The notes: generated by a model from the letters alone, not told the origin. A stretch of 64,000 nucleotides of DNA from Nitrososphaerota archaeon (GCA_021325615.1 JAJPGU010000029.1:1-64000); one strand, 5' to 3'. Shown: positions 1 to 8,055, counted from the stretch's first letter. Numbers and translations are program-made.

Positions 1-74
1 CGCCGCCCGTCAGACTTGAACTGACGACCCGCTGATTAACAGTCAGCTGCTCTACCACGCTGAGCTAGGGCGGC
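1..74 (-). tRNA. tRNA-Asn (GTT anticodon)
   Basis: Read on the minus strand this is a complete cloverleaf: acceptor stem GCCGCCC pairs with GGGCGGC, the D arm has GCTC..GAGC-type pairing, the anticodon stem-loop is CTGACTGTTAATCAG with anticodon GTT (Asn), and the T arm contains GTTCAAGTC. There is no intron in the anticodon loop and no encoded CCA. It lies 44 bp downstream of rpl6 on the same strand, so it may be co-transcribed with or follow the ribosomal operon. Position 1 is the discriminator base, so the gene is intact at the window edge. Confidence 0.97.
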
Positions 75-118
75 AACAGACTTGTTCGTAGGATAAGCCG
101 ATTTAATCCTTGCTGAGG

Positions 119-676
119 TTATTTTTCGATTCCGTCGTGTTTTTCAAAAAGATAGATACCGTCAAGGAAAACTCTCGAGTCCTTGTTCTTCACCTTGGTG
201 TTTTGCTGGAGGCTTGCAGCTGTTTGTGATACATCGGTAAGTACAGGTCCTGTTACTATCACGTCGTCACCTTTTGGAATTACCTTTGTGGTTCCAAAAA
301 TCTTTGAGACCCGCGGCGCGCGCTCCCCTTGGAAGTTTTCCACATGGACGCTGTTGTCCTTTACCTTTACCGTGATTGGAAAGTGGGCATAAACAACCTT
401 CATCTTGAAGGTATACCCCGTTTGGACGCCCTTTATCAGGGTGTTTACAATGGATTCGGCCGTCTTGAATATCGCATAGTCCTTCTTGCGCGTCCCAAGC
501 GACTTTAGCATGATGCTTTTGCCTTCCACCTTTAGGTCAACCGGAATTTTCTTGAAGTTCTTCCTGGTTTTTCCAAGCGGTCCCTCTACGCTTAGGATCC
601 TGTGGCTTTCGCTTACCTTGACCTTGTCCGGAACTTCGATTTTTACCTCGTGAATTTCAACTTGCTCAGTAGACAT
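119..676 (-). CDS. rpl6: 50S ribosomal protein L6
   Basis: 185 residues, normal length for archaeal L6 (uL6), a large-subunit protein near the factor-binding site. The N-terminal half carries the L6 segment VEGPLGKTRKNF, and the C-terminal half ends with the archaeal pattern of a second alpha/beta repeat (VTGPVLTDVSQTAASLQQ). It is the last protein gene of this ribosomal operon in the window and overlaps rps8 by 11 nt (start ATG 676, rps8 stop at 666), which implies translational coupling. The genes that usually follow L6 in archaea (L32e, L19e, L18, S5) are not seen here; a tRNA-Asn gene follows instead. Confidence 0.97.
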   Translation of the reverse strand: MSTEQVEIHEVKIEVPDKVKVSESHRILSVEGPLGKTRKNFKKIPVDLKVEGKSIMLKSLGTRKKDYAIFKTAESIVNTLIKGVQTGYTFKMKVVYAHFPITVKVKDNSVHVENFQGERAPRVSKIFGTTKVIPKGDDVIVTGPVLTDVSQTAASLQQNTKVKNKDSRVFLDGIYLFEKHDGIEK

Positions 677-1058
677 ATCCTATCAATAATCCTCCTATCC
701 CCTTGTTTACGGCTTCATGGTGGGACATTACACCCTGGTTTGTTGTGACAATCAGCATTCCCCTGGAATATGATGGAAGGTATTGTTGCTCCCATTTTGC
801 ATACCCGTCCTTGCTTACCTTGAATCTTGGCGTGATCGCGCCGCACTTGGTTATCTTTGCCAGTAGCTGTATCTTGAACTTGCCTCCTTTCTTGTCATCA
901 ACGTGCTCAAACTCCCCTATGTAATTGTGGTTCTGAAGGGTTCTGAGCACCTCCGTCGCAAGAGTAGATGTCGGCAAGACAACGCATTCGGCCTTCCTCC
1001 TGGCCTCGCTGTTGTACAGGGTCACAAACATGTTTGCTAGAATATTGGTTGCCGGCAT
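666..1058 (-). CDS. rps8: 30S ribosomal protein S8
   Basis: 130 residues, the usual archaeal uS8 length. It begins NILANMFVTLYNSEARRK, a typical S8 N-terminus, and ends with the conserved C-terminal block SRGMLIVTTNQGVMSHHEA..GGLLIGYVY that contacts helix 21 of 16S rRNA. It sits four bases downstream of rps14 and overlaps rpl6. The call is secure. Confidence 0.97.
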   Translation of the reverse strand: MPATNILANMFVTLYNSEARRKAECVVLPTSTLATEVLRTLQNHNYIGEFEHVDDKKGGKFKIQLLAKITKCGAITPRFKVSKDGYAKWEQQYLPSYSRGMLIVTTNQGVMSHHEAVNKGIGGLLIGYVY

Positions 1059-1062
1059 TTTC

Positions 1063-1242
1063 TCACCTAAATTTGTTGAATCCTAACGAAGTAGCCACTT
1101 CTCTAAAACATCTCCTGCATAGTATTAAATCATATTTTTGGATTACCGCATTATAGTCTCCGCACCTCTTGCACCATCTGGAGCCCTTTCCAAACTTGTG
1201 TTCCTTCCTTCCAGTTATCTTGTAATCTCTATTTTTAGCCAA
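1063..1242 (-). CDS. rps14: 30S ribosomal protein S14, zinc-binding type
   Basis: A short zinc-ribbon uS14 with the archaeal core GKGSRWCKRCGDYNAV followed by CRRCF, giving a CxxC...CxxC zinc site, and ending VATSLGFNKFR. An in-frame ATG lies at 1269 but would overlap rpl5 by 26 nt. The TTG at 1242 starts one base after the rpl5 stop and gives MAKNRDYKITGRKEHKFGKG, which matches the usual length of archaeal S14, so the TTG (59 residues) is preferred. The start is an inference; the identity is secure. Confidence 0.93.
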   Translation of the reverse strand: MAKNRDYKITGRKEHKFGKGSRWCKRCGDYNAVIQKYDLILCRRCFREVATSLGFNKFR

Positions 1243-1243
1243 T

Positions 1244-1774
1244 TTATACCACTTGAACTCCAAACTCACGGGTCAGAAAACCTTTTGCATCCTCGGCGGT
1301 TATCTTGTGCTCGTTACCTATGCTTGCCTTGTGCTTGCTTCGTACCCGGATGTTAAATCCTGGCCTTGTAAGCGAGATGGAAACATTCAGTCCCACAATC
1401 CCAATGTTCGGGTCGTATTTTACCCCAGGGATGTCTATGTGCTCCCTGATTCCGAATGATAGGTTTCCAAAGTCGTCAAAGGATGATCCCTTTATCTGGT
1501 TGCCCTTTGCTGCAAAAAGCCTCTTTATCAGATCGATGGCCGGCTGCTTCCTTACGGTCACTGCCACGCCTATCGGCTCTCCCTTGTGTACTCCCCAGTC
1601 CCTCTGGGTAGCCCGAGCATTTCTGGGGGATGGCTGCTGTCCTGAAATCTGCTCCAGAGCGCGTTTTGCCCGCTCTATAGGCTCTCCTGACTTGCCGACT
1701 CCCATGTTCAGCACAACCTTTGCAACTGAGATCTTTTTCATTTGAGATTCTGTTTTTTGCGACATGTTTATCAC
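1244..1774 (-). CDS. rpl5: 50S ribosomal protein L5
   Basis: uL5, 176 residues from the GTG at 1774, or 173 from the ATG at 1765. Recognisable segments are KVVLNMGVGKSGEPIERA near the N-terminus, the middle PIGVAVTVRK, and GISVSLTRPGFN-like C-terminal strands. It binds 5S rRNA in the central protuberance. The GTG start overlaps the rps4e stop by 4 nt (GTGA), typical of the coupled spacing throughout this operon. A third methionine at residue 12 is also possible. Confidence 0.96.
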   Translation of the reverse strand: MINMSQKTESQMKKISVAKVVLNMGVGKSGEPIERAKRALEQISGQQPSPRNARATQRDWGVHKGEPIGVAVTVRKQPAIDLIKRLFAAKGNQIKGSSFDDFGNLSFGIREHIDIPGVKYDPNIGIVGLNVSISLTRPGFNIRVRSKHKASIGNEHKITAEDAKGFLTREFGVQVV

Positions 1775-2487
1775 TGTATTTGTATAACCGGCTTGTCCTT
1801 GCCTACCGCCATGATGGAATCGGACGGTACCTCTATCTGCCTCTCATCGATATCGATTAGTGCCCGCTTTGGAAGTACAAATGTTCCCTCTCGCATCTCA
1901 GCTATTTTTCCCATCTTCCCTGCGTTAACACCGCTCGTCACGATTACTTGGGCCCCCTTCTCCAGTTTCACAATATCAAGAATCTTTGTCTCGGGCACTT
2001 GGACCACACATGTGTCACCTACACTCACCTTTGCATCCGAAATCAAGTTCCTTCCATCATGGAACCCAATCTGTGTTTTCTTGCCTTTGATTGTGACCTT
2101 TTTTGTCACTTTGAGAAGTTTCTTGGTCTTTTCTGATGCGTTTATTGTAATGGGTTTCAATACGGTTAGATCCTTCGGAACAAGCCTGTATATCTCCGGC
2201 ACTCCCTGGAGTTCAACTACATCCATCAGGCCAATCCCGTGGTGAAGTGATTTGCGTGTAATGCCGTCCACTTTTACCTTCCCCCCATAGATGACCGACT
2301 TGGCCTCTCTGAGTGTGGTTGCAAGCTTTAACGTATCCCGCACAAAGACAGCTGACGGTATAGAGTGATCTTTTTTGTGTCCCCCAGGCCTTACTGTAAC
2401 TACAAACCTCTTATCCTTTCTAGTGATTCCCCAGAACATCGGGGCCATCTGTCTTTTTAGTTTCTTACTTCCTGATATGCTAACCAT
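1771..2487 (-). CDS. rps4e: 30S ribosomal protein S4e
   Basis: 238 residues; an archaeal/eukaryal-specific small-subunit protein absent from bacteria. It opens MVSISGSKKLKRQMAPMFWG, then shows an S4-like RNA-binding segment (residues about 40-80), a central domain, and a C-terminal KOW-like stretch (VIVTSGVNAGKMGKIAEM). It sits between rpl24 and rpl5, its standard place in archaeal spc-type clusters. It shares one base with the rpl24 stop and overlaps rpl5 by 4 nt. Confidence 0.97.
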   Translation of the reverse strand: MVSISGSKKLKRQMAPMFWGITRKDKRFVVTVRPGGHKKDHSIPSAVFVRDTLKLATTLREAKSVIYGGKVKVDGITRKSLHHGIGLMDVVELQGVPEIYRLVPKDLTVLKPITINASEKTKKLLKVTKKVTIKGKKTQIGFHDGRNLISDAKVSVGDTCVVQVPETKILDIVKLEKGAQVIVTSGVNAGKMGKIAEMREGTFVLPKRALIDIDERQIEVPSDSIMAVGKDKPVIQIQ

Positions 2488-3002
2488 TATTTCTCATCCT
2501 TCTTTGCCTTTTGGGATTTTTTCTCTCCCTTGTCAGTTTTTTCAGCTGCTTTTGTTTCTTTTTGTTTTGGCTTTTGTTCCTTTGCCGCCTTGGGCTCTTG
2601 CTGCTTGGCTGCCTCTTTTGGTGCCTCCACGGCCTTTGGCTTTTCAGCTCTTGGTTTTTGTCCCTCTAGCCTGTTCTGCCTCCACTTGTCCTCCAGATTT
2701 AGCGCAGTTATCATTACGTTTGACGGGTGAATGTAAATGTCCACGTTTCCTCCCTTTAGTTTTTCACGCTTTATTCCCTCAATTGCGACTCCCCTCCTCA
2801 AAGTCGATACGCTGGTAACCTTCCCCTCTATCCCTTTGAATTCACCCCTGAGAACTTTGACACTGTCACCTTCCACAACCCGTACGCTGCTTTGGCGATA
2901 CTTCTGCTGAAGCTCCTCCGATAGTGGGGAAGCAAGCTGTTTGCTGACAAGGTGCATCGGAGCCACGTACATCATTCGGTTTCTCATGTTAGTTGGCTTC
3001 AT
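2487..3002 (-). CDS. rpl24: 50S ribosomal protein L24 with charged C-terminal tail
   Basis: 171 residues. The first 115 or so are archaeal uL24: a KOW motif around residues 45-75 (GDSVKVLRGEFKGIEGKV) and the block NVDIYIHPSNVMIT. From about residue 115 the protein continues as a Lys/Glu/Ala/Gln-rich low-complexity tail of roughly 55 residues, longer than a minimal archaeal L24. Such basic/acidic tails occur in Nitrososphaerota ribosomal proteins and are expected to be disordered. It starts one base before the rpl14 stop. Confidence 0.96.
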   Translation of the reverse strand: MKPTNMRNRMMYVAPMHLVSKQLASPLSEELQQKYRQSSVRVVEGDSVKVLRGEFKGIEGKVTSVSTLRRGVAIEGIKREKLKGGNVDIYIHPSNVMITALNLEDKWRQNRLEGQKPRAEKPKAVEAPKEAAKQQEPKAAKEQKPKQKETKAAEKTDKGEKKSQKAKKDEK

Positions 3003-3003
3003 A

Positions 3004-3441
3004 TCATACCACCATAGAGGCCAGATTTGCTATCCTTGGCCATTTTTCAGATGCTTCCACTGCGACTGGTCCCTTGATCTCGGTTCCCTTTATTTCTCCC
3101 TCGGGAGTCACCAATACTCCAGCATTGTCTTCAAACGTAACCCTCACCCCGCTGAGCCTGTGAATCGCGTATTTTTGTCTAATTATTACTGCTCCAAATA
3201 TCTGGCCCCTTAGCTCACCCGGACCCTTCTTTACTACAACGTTTACAAAGTCGCCTACCGCCGCAGACGGATATCGGGAAACCCTAGTCTTAGTTTTTTG
3301 CACCATTACAATTTCCAGAATCTTGGCTCCAGTATTGTCCGCACACACGATTTGGGCTCCAAGCGGGAGGGCTCTTGTAACATATGGCCTGAATTCTTGC
3401 ACGCCTTTTGCTGAAACTGCACGACTCTTTGTGGCCGCCAT
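3004..3441 (-). CDS. rpl14: 50S ribosomal protein L14
   Basis: 145 residues from the ATG at 3441. The open frame extends 18 codons further upstream, but that extension lies inside rps17 and is not L14-like; the 3441 ATG overlaps the rps17 stop as TAATG, matching operon spacing. Diagnostic segments are GAQIVCADNTGAKILEI, VVKKGPGELRGQIFGAVII and the C-terminal GPVAVEASEKWPRIANLASMVV. uL14 sits at the subunit interface (bridge B5/B8). Confidence 0.96.
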   Translation of the reverse strand: MAATKSRAVSAKGVQEFRPYVTRALPLGAQIVCADNTGAKILEIVMVQKTKTRVSRYPSAAVGDFVNVVVKKGPGELRGQIFGAVIIRQKYAIHRLSGVRVTFEDNAGVLVTPEGEIKGTEIKGPVAVEASEKWPRIANLASMVV

Positions 3442-3764
3442 TATGACACGACCTCCACAACAACGAATGAAACACTCTTTGACAAGGGCCTGCACTCAGC
3501 CGTCAGGACAACGTCGCCTTCCTTGAGATCGATGCAAAGTGGCTTGTGCGCATGAATCTTGCTCTGGCTTCGCGCGTATCGCTTGTATTTTGGAACAAAT
3601 TTCGGCGCCTCTTGCTGCACCACCACCATTTTTGGAGCCTTGGCACTTACTACCTTTCCCTGAATCAGTTTGCCTCGGATGCTCAACGAGCCATGGAATG
3701 GACAATTGTCGTCCTTGCACTCGCCTTTTGGATTCTGCACTTGAAGCCCTATGTTCCTAGTCAT
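3441..3764 (-). CDS. rps17: 30S ribosomal protein S17
   Basis: 107 residues, the archaeal uS17 length (longer than the bacterial form). It starts MTRNIGLQVQNPKGECKDDNCPFHG and carries the OB-fold core with RGKLIQGKVVSAKAPKMVVV and YARSQSKIHAHKPLCIDLKEGDVVL. The two Cys near the N-terminus (ECKDDNCPFHG) are typical of archaeal S17. It overlaps rnp1 by 4 nt upstream and rpl14 by 1 nt downstream. Confidence 0.96.
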   Translation of the reverse strand: MTRNIGLQVQNPKGECKDDNCPFHGSLSIRGKLIQGKVVSAKAPKMVVVQQEAPKFVPKYKRYARSQSKIHAHKPLCIDLKEGDVVLTAECRPLSKSVSFVVVEVVS

Positions 3765-4027
3765 GCTTTTACTCCCATTCTTTCATGCGGCCTCTTGGTT
3801 AATTTAGTTCCATCTATTTCTGCCTCTCCCCCTTCGAAGGAAAACCTCCAGTGAGCAACCTCCTTTGGGAATTTTTTTATGCCGTTTTTAGTGTCAAGTG
3901 CGAGCATGAACTTTGTTTCGTCTACTACCATTCCCGAGACTCCAATTATCCCCATGTTGCCAGAACCGACAATCGTCGCCCGGGTTCCGATAAGCTCATG
4001 AAATGCCAGATTCTCTTTTGTAATCAT
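3761..4027 (-). CDS. rnp1: Ribonuclease P protein component 1 (Rpp29/Pop4 family)
   Basis: 88 residues. The Sm-like core is visible as LIGTRATIVGSGNMGIIGVSG, then a strand reading KFMLALDTKNGIKKFPKEVAHWRF, the Rpp29 pattern of archaeal RNase P. It stabilises the catalytic RNA that matures tRNA 5' ends. It is embedded between rpl29 and rps17 with 4-nt overlaps on both sides, its known position in many archaeal ribosomal operons, so it is co-expressed with ribosome assembly. Confidence 0.93.
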   Translation of the reverse strand: MITKENLAFHELIGTRATIVGSGNMGIIGVSGMVVDETKFMLALDTKNGIKKFPKEVAHWRFSFEGGEAEIDGTKLTKRPHERMGVKA

Positions 4028-4227
4028 TTTTTCTTCATCTCGTTTAATCTTGTCAGGACTCTCGCAATATCTCTCCTAAGCGGCTTTACTTTCCCGCTGT
4101 CCTTCCTGAGGGTCCCTTTGGAAGACTCTATCCTGAGTTTGGTCAGTTCGGAGCGCAGCTGATCCAGCCTATCCTTGAGGTCGGTTTCGTTAAGCTCGCG
4201 CACTGTCTTCATCTTCAGTCGTGTCAT
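4024..4227 (-). CDS. rpl29: 50S ribosomal protein L29
   Basis: 67 residues, all helical: LNETDLKDRLDQLRSELTKLRIES followed by RRDIARVLTRLNEMKKK. This two-helix pattern is uL29, which lies by the exit tunnel and forms part of the signal-recognition-particle docking site with L23. It overlaps rnp1 by 4 nt and shares one base with the rps3 stop. Confidence 0.96.
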   Translation of the reverse strand: MTRLKMKTVRELNETDLKDRLDQLRSELTKLRIESSKGTLRKDSGKVKPLRRDIARVLTRLNEMKKK

Positions 4228-5000
4228 TACTTGAGTTCCTCCTCTACGTCCTCAAAGGTTTCCACCTTTTCGATTAGCTTCTCCTCCAGTGCGACCTCCT
4301 CGCTTTCAGTTCTTGGTTTACTGTAGTCGATTTTTGGCTCCTCTGGCACCTCATCAGAAGTTTCCTTCTCTTCCAGTTTGGCGGCAGCCCTTCTCGATGC
4401 CATGTCCTTCGCAGTCCTCATTTCAAATTCCGGAATATGCATTTCCTTTCTTGCAATCCTAATCCTAACCCCGATGAGTCCCATCTTGGTTTCCACGTGT
4501 GCGATATCCTCTGCCACAACCACCCCTGCCTGATAACCGGCTCGCGGGAGTATGCCTTTGCTATGTTTTTCAAACGAAGAACGTTCGCCCCTTAGTTTTC
4601 CAGAAATTGTTATCTGCACTCCCATCGCTCCTGCATCCATTATAGTTTGGAGTGTCCACATGACTGCCCTTCTGAACGCTGTCCCTCTGGCAAGATGTTG
4701 CGACATCCTGTTGCACATCACGCTTGGCTCAAGCTCCGGTTTTGGAATCTCTATTACCGATATTTGTGGACTTTTAAGCCCAAAGTCTTTTTCCAAGACC
4801 TTCGTTAGGTCGCGTATTCCGCCACCTTTTCTTCCTATGACAATTCCCGGCCTTGTAACGTGAAGTCCCACCCTAGTTCCAGTCGGGGTTTTCTGAATGT
4901 CGACCTCTGAAAAACCCGCCTCCTTGATGGCGCGTCTAAGATAATCCTTCAAGAGCATGAGTTTGTAGCTGTCTTGAATTACGTTTTTTACAGATGACAT
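4227..5000 (-). CDS. rps3: 30S ribosomal protein S3 (KH domain)
   Basis: 257 residues. The N-terminal KH domain shows LHVTRPGIVIGRKGGGIRDLTKVLE (GxxG = GRKG, residues about 55-60); the C-terminal S3 domain contains GVQITISGKLRGERSSFEK and GLIGVRIRIARK. A Glu-rich acidic tail of about 50 residues follows (EEKETSDEVPEEPK and onward), an archaeal feature. uS3 lines the mRNA entry tunnel. It starts two bases after the rpl22 stop. Confidence 0.97.
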   Translation of the reverse strand: MSSVKNVIQDSYKLMLLKDYLRRAIKEAGFSEVDIQKTPTGTRVGLHVTRPGIVIGRKGGGIRDLTKVLEKDFGLKSPQISVIEIPKPELEPSVMCNRMSQHLARGTAFRRAVMWTLQTIMDAGAMGVQITISGKLRGERSSFEKHSKGILPRAGYQAGVVVAEDIAHVETKMGLIGVRIRIARKEMHIPEFEMRTAKDMASRRAAAKLEEKETSDEVPEEPKIDYSKPRTESEEVALEEKLIEKVETFEDVEEELK

Positions 5001-5001
5001 A

Positions 5002-5466
5002 TCAAATCTCCTGAGCTACAAGCTCCACATGAGTTAAAATGTCGATTTTTGGCGTGGCCCTTCCCTGTGCGCGGGGCGTGAACCTTTCAATCTTCCTGCC
5101 TTTGTGAACCGTAGCATTGATTATTTTCAACCTGTCAAGATCCATTCCCCTATATTCAGCGTTGGATTCCAGATTGTCAAGCAGGCGCGAGAATTCCGTT
5201 GCTGCTTTTTTCGGATATCTTCCCGACATGACTCCAGTATCTGCCTTGTGCCCTACTTCATTATTGTATCTTCGGAACGGTACCGCCCTTTCCTTGTTTA
5301 CAACGGCCTGTAGGAAGTTTCTTGCCTTCTCTATCGACATCCCTTTTATGGCCACGGCGATCTCCCTTGCATGCTTGTGGGAAATTGTCTTTTCCCTAAG
5401 CGATGCCCTGACATGCTTTGTCTTGTCATAGTATTGAAAAGAGTATCCAAAATGCATAACAATCAC
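5002..5466 (-). CDS. rpl22: 50S ribosomal protein L22
   Basis: 154 residues, archaeal uL22. Conserved blocks are RASLREKTISHKHAREIAVAIKG, GRYPKKAATEFSRLLDNLESNA, and the C-terminal beta-hairpin region PRAQGRATPKIDILTHVELV, which lines the nascent-peptide tunnel. The GTG at 5466 overlaps the rps19 stop by 4 nt; an ATG four codons in (5457) is an alternative start. Confidence 0.96.
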   Translation of the reverse strand: MIVMHFGYSFQYYDKTKHVRASLREKTISHKHAREIAVAIKGMSIEKARNFLQAVVNKERAVPFRRYNNEVGHKADTGVMSGRYPKKAATEFSRLLDNLESNAEYRGMDLDRLKIINATVHKGRKIERFTPRAQGRATPKIDILTHVELVAQEI

Positions 5467-5858
5467 TTCAATGGCACGTATAGACTTGACCTTGATGCCC
5501 CCACACCAGGTGCTCCGTGTACGACTCGCTTGTTTGTCATAGAAAACTCGCCTAGATAGTGCCCTACCATGTCAGGTTTTATCTCCACAGCTCGGAATTC
5601 CTTTCCTGAAAACACGTTGATGGTAAGCCCTACCATGTAAGGCAAAATTATCACATCCCTAAGGTGAGTCTTTATCGGGGTCTTCAATTTCCCGGCTTTT
5701 GCAAGTTTGGTCTCCTCGAGCAGTTTTCTTTTTCCGTCTGTTATGCCCCTAGTCAGAGACCTCCTCGCCCTAGCCGGTAGCAGTTCGAACAGCTTTTCAA
5801 GTGAAAGATTCTGCAATTCCTCTATAGATAATCCACGGTACTTAAACTCTTTAACCAA
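5463..5858 (-). CDS. rps19: 30S ribosomal protein S19
   Basis: 131 residues, archaeal uS19. The core segment KTHLRDVIILPYMVGLTINV is followed by FRAVEIKPDMVGHYLGEFSMTNKRVVHG. In most archaeal S10-type clusters rpl2 comes directly before this gene; here 41 bp separate it from rpl23 and no L2 frame is present. The 41-bp gap has no clear terminator, so the operon probably reads through. Confidence 0.96.
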   Translation of the reverse strand: MVKEFKYRGLSIEELQNLSLEKLFELLPARARRSLTRGITDGKRKLLEETKLAKAGKLKTPIKTHLRDVIILPYMVGLTINVFSGKEFRAVEIKPDMVGHYLGEFSMTNKRVVHGAPGVGASRSSLYVPLK

Positions 5859-5899
5859 ATATATGCACCATTGTCTGAGTTGGTTCGCGAACTACCATA

Positions 5900-6166
5900 T
5901 TATAGCATTCCTATCTTGGTGGCAAGATCTCTTGCCTTTTCAATCGATTCAAACTTCACAAAAGCCTTTTTCCCGTAAACAGTCCTACACACATTTACAA
6001 CTGTAGGAGTCTCGTTGTATAGCACCTTGATTGCCTCGGCTATCTTTGGTTTTGAGCTATTTTCTCGCACCAGGAAGCAAATCCTGCTTTCATTTTCAAC
6101 TAGTGCAAACGTCTTTTCTGTCACGTACGGCTTTAGAATGATATGGGTTGCCTCGTCTACGTTCAT
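5900..6166 (-). CDS. rpl23: 50S ribosomal protein L23
   Basis: 88 residues, normal for archaeal uL23. It opens ATHIILKPYVTEKTFALVENE and carries NVCRTVYGKKAFVKFE near the C-terminus. It binds 23S rRNA near the tunnel exit and docks the SRP. It overlaps rpl4 by 4 nt. Confidence 0.96.
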   Translation of the reverse strand: MNVDEATHIILKPYVTEKTFALVENESRICFLVRENSSKPKIAEAIKVLYNETPTVVNVCRTVYGKKAFVKFESIEKARDLATKIGML

Positions 6167-6978
6167 TGCAGTGTCACCATTAGTTCTAGATGGGGTGATT
6201 TTAACTTCCCAATCTCCTCAAGGGCCCCCTTTGAATATGCGGTCAGCCTAGCAGGCCTTGCCCCCGGAGCAAGGTCAAGTACGCTCAGGTTTTTTGCCTC
6301 CACCACGTCGGCCCCAAGAATTGAGCCGCATGCCTTTGACAGGTTCTTTGCGTCCTTTACAACTAGCAGGATGCTCTTGCCAACCTTTGTACTCCTTCCC
6401 CTCAACTGTGGCTTACCCGAGCGCCGCTTGAGCCTGTTTTCAAGTCTTTCAAGGTCTTCAGTAACATGCAATGAATCGAATATCTTTGCAAGTTCCTTTG
6501 ATTTCGAAACTGATTCTATCTGGTCTGAAACTATGATTGGCAATGACTCTATCTTTCCTAAATTGTGGCCTCGCATCTTTACAAATGTTGCAGACGAGGT
6601 TGCAGCAATCGCGGAACACAGTGCAAGCCTGTTTTCCTTTTTGTTGAGCAGTTTGTGCACGACTTTTTCAGCCACAGGGGGATGTGCCTGCCTTCCCTTC
6701 CTCACCATTGCAACTCCTCCTCCTTGGCCCTGTCTCCCTCCACCTCCTCCGCGCATACGAGCAACCCTGGCTGCATGGTGGCCAGTCGGCGGGCTGTTTG
6801 ACTCTGCAACAACATCCATGCCAGCATTTGGATATCTCCCTTGGATCTGGAATCCATGCGATTCGAGATGGATGTATGCCTTGTGGATAAGGTCACTCCT
6901 GATTGGAGTATTGAAGACCAACGGAAGGTCTACTTCGCCTTCTTTTGTACCGGATACTGAAAAGACTTGAGCTTTCAT
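6163..6978 (-). CDS. rpl4: 50S ribosomal protein L4
   Basis: 271 residues, archaeal/eukaryal-type uL4. The N-terminal strand is VFSVSGTKEGEVDLPLVF; the Gly/Arg-rich loop RVARMRGGGGGRQGQGGG (residues about 70-87) is the extension that reaches into the exit tunnel; the C-terminal half has GRSTKVGKSILLVVKDAKNL. It overlaps rpl3 and rpl23 by 4 nt each. A long opposite-strand frame over it is a shadow. Confidence 0.97.
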   Translation of the reverse strand: MKAQVFSVSGTKEGEVDLPLVFNTPIRSDLIHKAYIHLESHGFQIQGRYPNAGMDVVAESNSPPTGHHAARVARMRGGGGGRQGQGGGVAMVRKGRQAHPPVAEKVVHKLLNKKENRLALCSAIAATSSATFVKMRGHNLGKIESLPIIVSDQIESVSKSKELAKIFDSLHVTEDLERLENRLKRRSGKPQLRGRSTKVGKSILLVVKDAKNLSKACGSILGADVVEAKNLSVLDLAPGARPARLTAYSKGALEEIGKLKSPHLELMVTLQ

Positions 6979-7967
6979 ATCATGATCTCCAGAATTTTTG
7001 GTTGTGCAATCTTTGTTACCTTTGGTCTTGCCGGCGCCCTGAGCTTAACAAGCCTACTATAAGTTCCCGGCACTGAACCGCGCAAGATTACATAATCCCC
7101 CTTCACCACGCCGAAGTGTTTGAAGCCGCCGGAGGGATTGATCTTGTAATCTTCACTCCCCGAGTTACCCATTATCATTATTCTGTTGTTGTATTGTATT
7201 CTTTGGTGAAATCCCCTCTGTCCTGCCCTTGGTACAGTGTACATGATGGTTGCTGGGCTGATTGGACCCAATGTACCAAGTGCCCTGACACTTTTTCGTG
7301 ACTTGTGCTGCTTCTTTTTTACTCCCCATCTTGCAATCGGCCCCTCAAACCCTTTCCCTTTCGTGATGGCGGCAACGTCGACCTCCGCTCCCTTTTGGAA
7401 GACTTGATCAATCTTAACTTCCTTGCCTAGGAGTTCCTTGAGATAGGCAAATTGTTTCGGAATGTCACCGCCCTTTACTGCGATTTCGAAAACAAAGGGC
7501 CTTTTTTGCTCGAGCCCTGCATGCCTAGGCAGTACACATGCTAATGCATACAGTTCCTCCGTGTTGCCCAGTGCCTTTTCGGCCCTCACCATGCTTTTCT
7601 CGTCGTGTTTTGTCTTGAAAAGCCTGGAAACTTCCTTTGGAAGGTCCTTTGCATAAACGTCAAAATTCGAATCATATCCGTATCTGTCCTTTGAATATCC
7701 CCTGATACCGATAACCACCATGGGTGGGGTAACGATGATTGTTCCAAGGCTGACTAGCTGCTTTCCAAAGTTCGGGGTCTTTTCCCGGTCATCGATGCTG
7801 GCAATACGCATGCATGCAGCCTTGAATCCCGCGTGCCCCTGAAGTTTTGGCTCGGCGGAATTGACATCGGGCCAAGTACGGATCCTTGCCTCCATGCTCT
7901 TCGCTCTAGCCCTTGGCAAATATGCAAGGCTTCCCCTCCTTGGCTGACTATGCTTCCTATGGCCCAT
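6975..7967 (-). CDS. rpl3: 50S ribosomal protein L3, first gene of the operon
   Basis: 330 residues. The archaeal uL3 start MGHRKHSQPRRGSLAYLPR is exact; further on are FEGPIARWGVKKKQHKSRKS and the peptidyl-transferase-centre loop around GTLGPISPATIMYTVPRAGQ. It is the first gene of a 16-gene minus-strand run down to rpl6, preceded by a TATA-like box about 30 bp upstream of the ATG. Confidence 0.97.
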   Translation of the reverse strand: MGHRKHSQPRRGSLAYLPRARAKSMEARIRTWPDVNSAEPKLQGHAGFKAACMRIASIDDREKTPNFGKQLVSLGTIIVTPPMVVIGIRGYSKDRYGYDSNFDVYAKDLPKEVSRLFKTKHDEKSMVRAEKALGNTEELYALACVLPRHAGLEQKRPFVFEIAVKGGDIPKQFAYLKELLGKEVKIDQVFQKGAEVDVAAITKGKGFEGPIARWGVKKKQHKSRKSVRALGTLGPISPATIMYTVPRAGQRGFHQRIQYNNRIMIMGNSGSEDYKINPSGGFKHFGVVKGDYVILRGSVPGTYSRLVKLRAPARPKVTKIAQPKILEIMI

Positions 7968-7992
7968 TGATAAACGCTAAATGTCGGGTACC

Positions 7993-8003
7993 CCATTATA
8001 AGT
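7993..8003 (-). promoter_or_regulatory. TATA-like box of the ribosomal operon
   Basis: Minus-strand sequence ACTTATAATGG lies about 30 bp upstream of the rpl3 ATG at 7967. That is the archaeal TATA distance for a transcript with little or no 5' leader. No other start intervenes. Inferred from position and base composition only. Confidence 0.55.
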
Positions 8004-8055
8004 CTATTATTAGAAAAGTGAACTTCTGAATAATTTTTTGTAAAACTTTAAGTGT

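Noticed and set aside
6143-6970. 275-codon plus-strand open frame
   Set aside because: It lies exactly opposite rpl4 and its product is low-complexity and Ser/Leu/Pro-rich; it is a shadow of the ribosomal gene.
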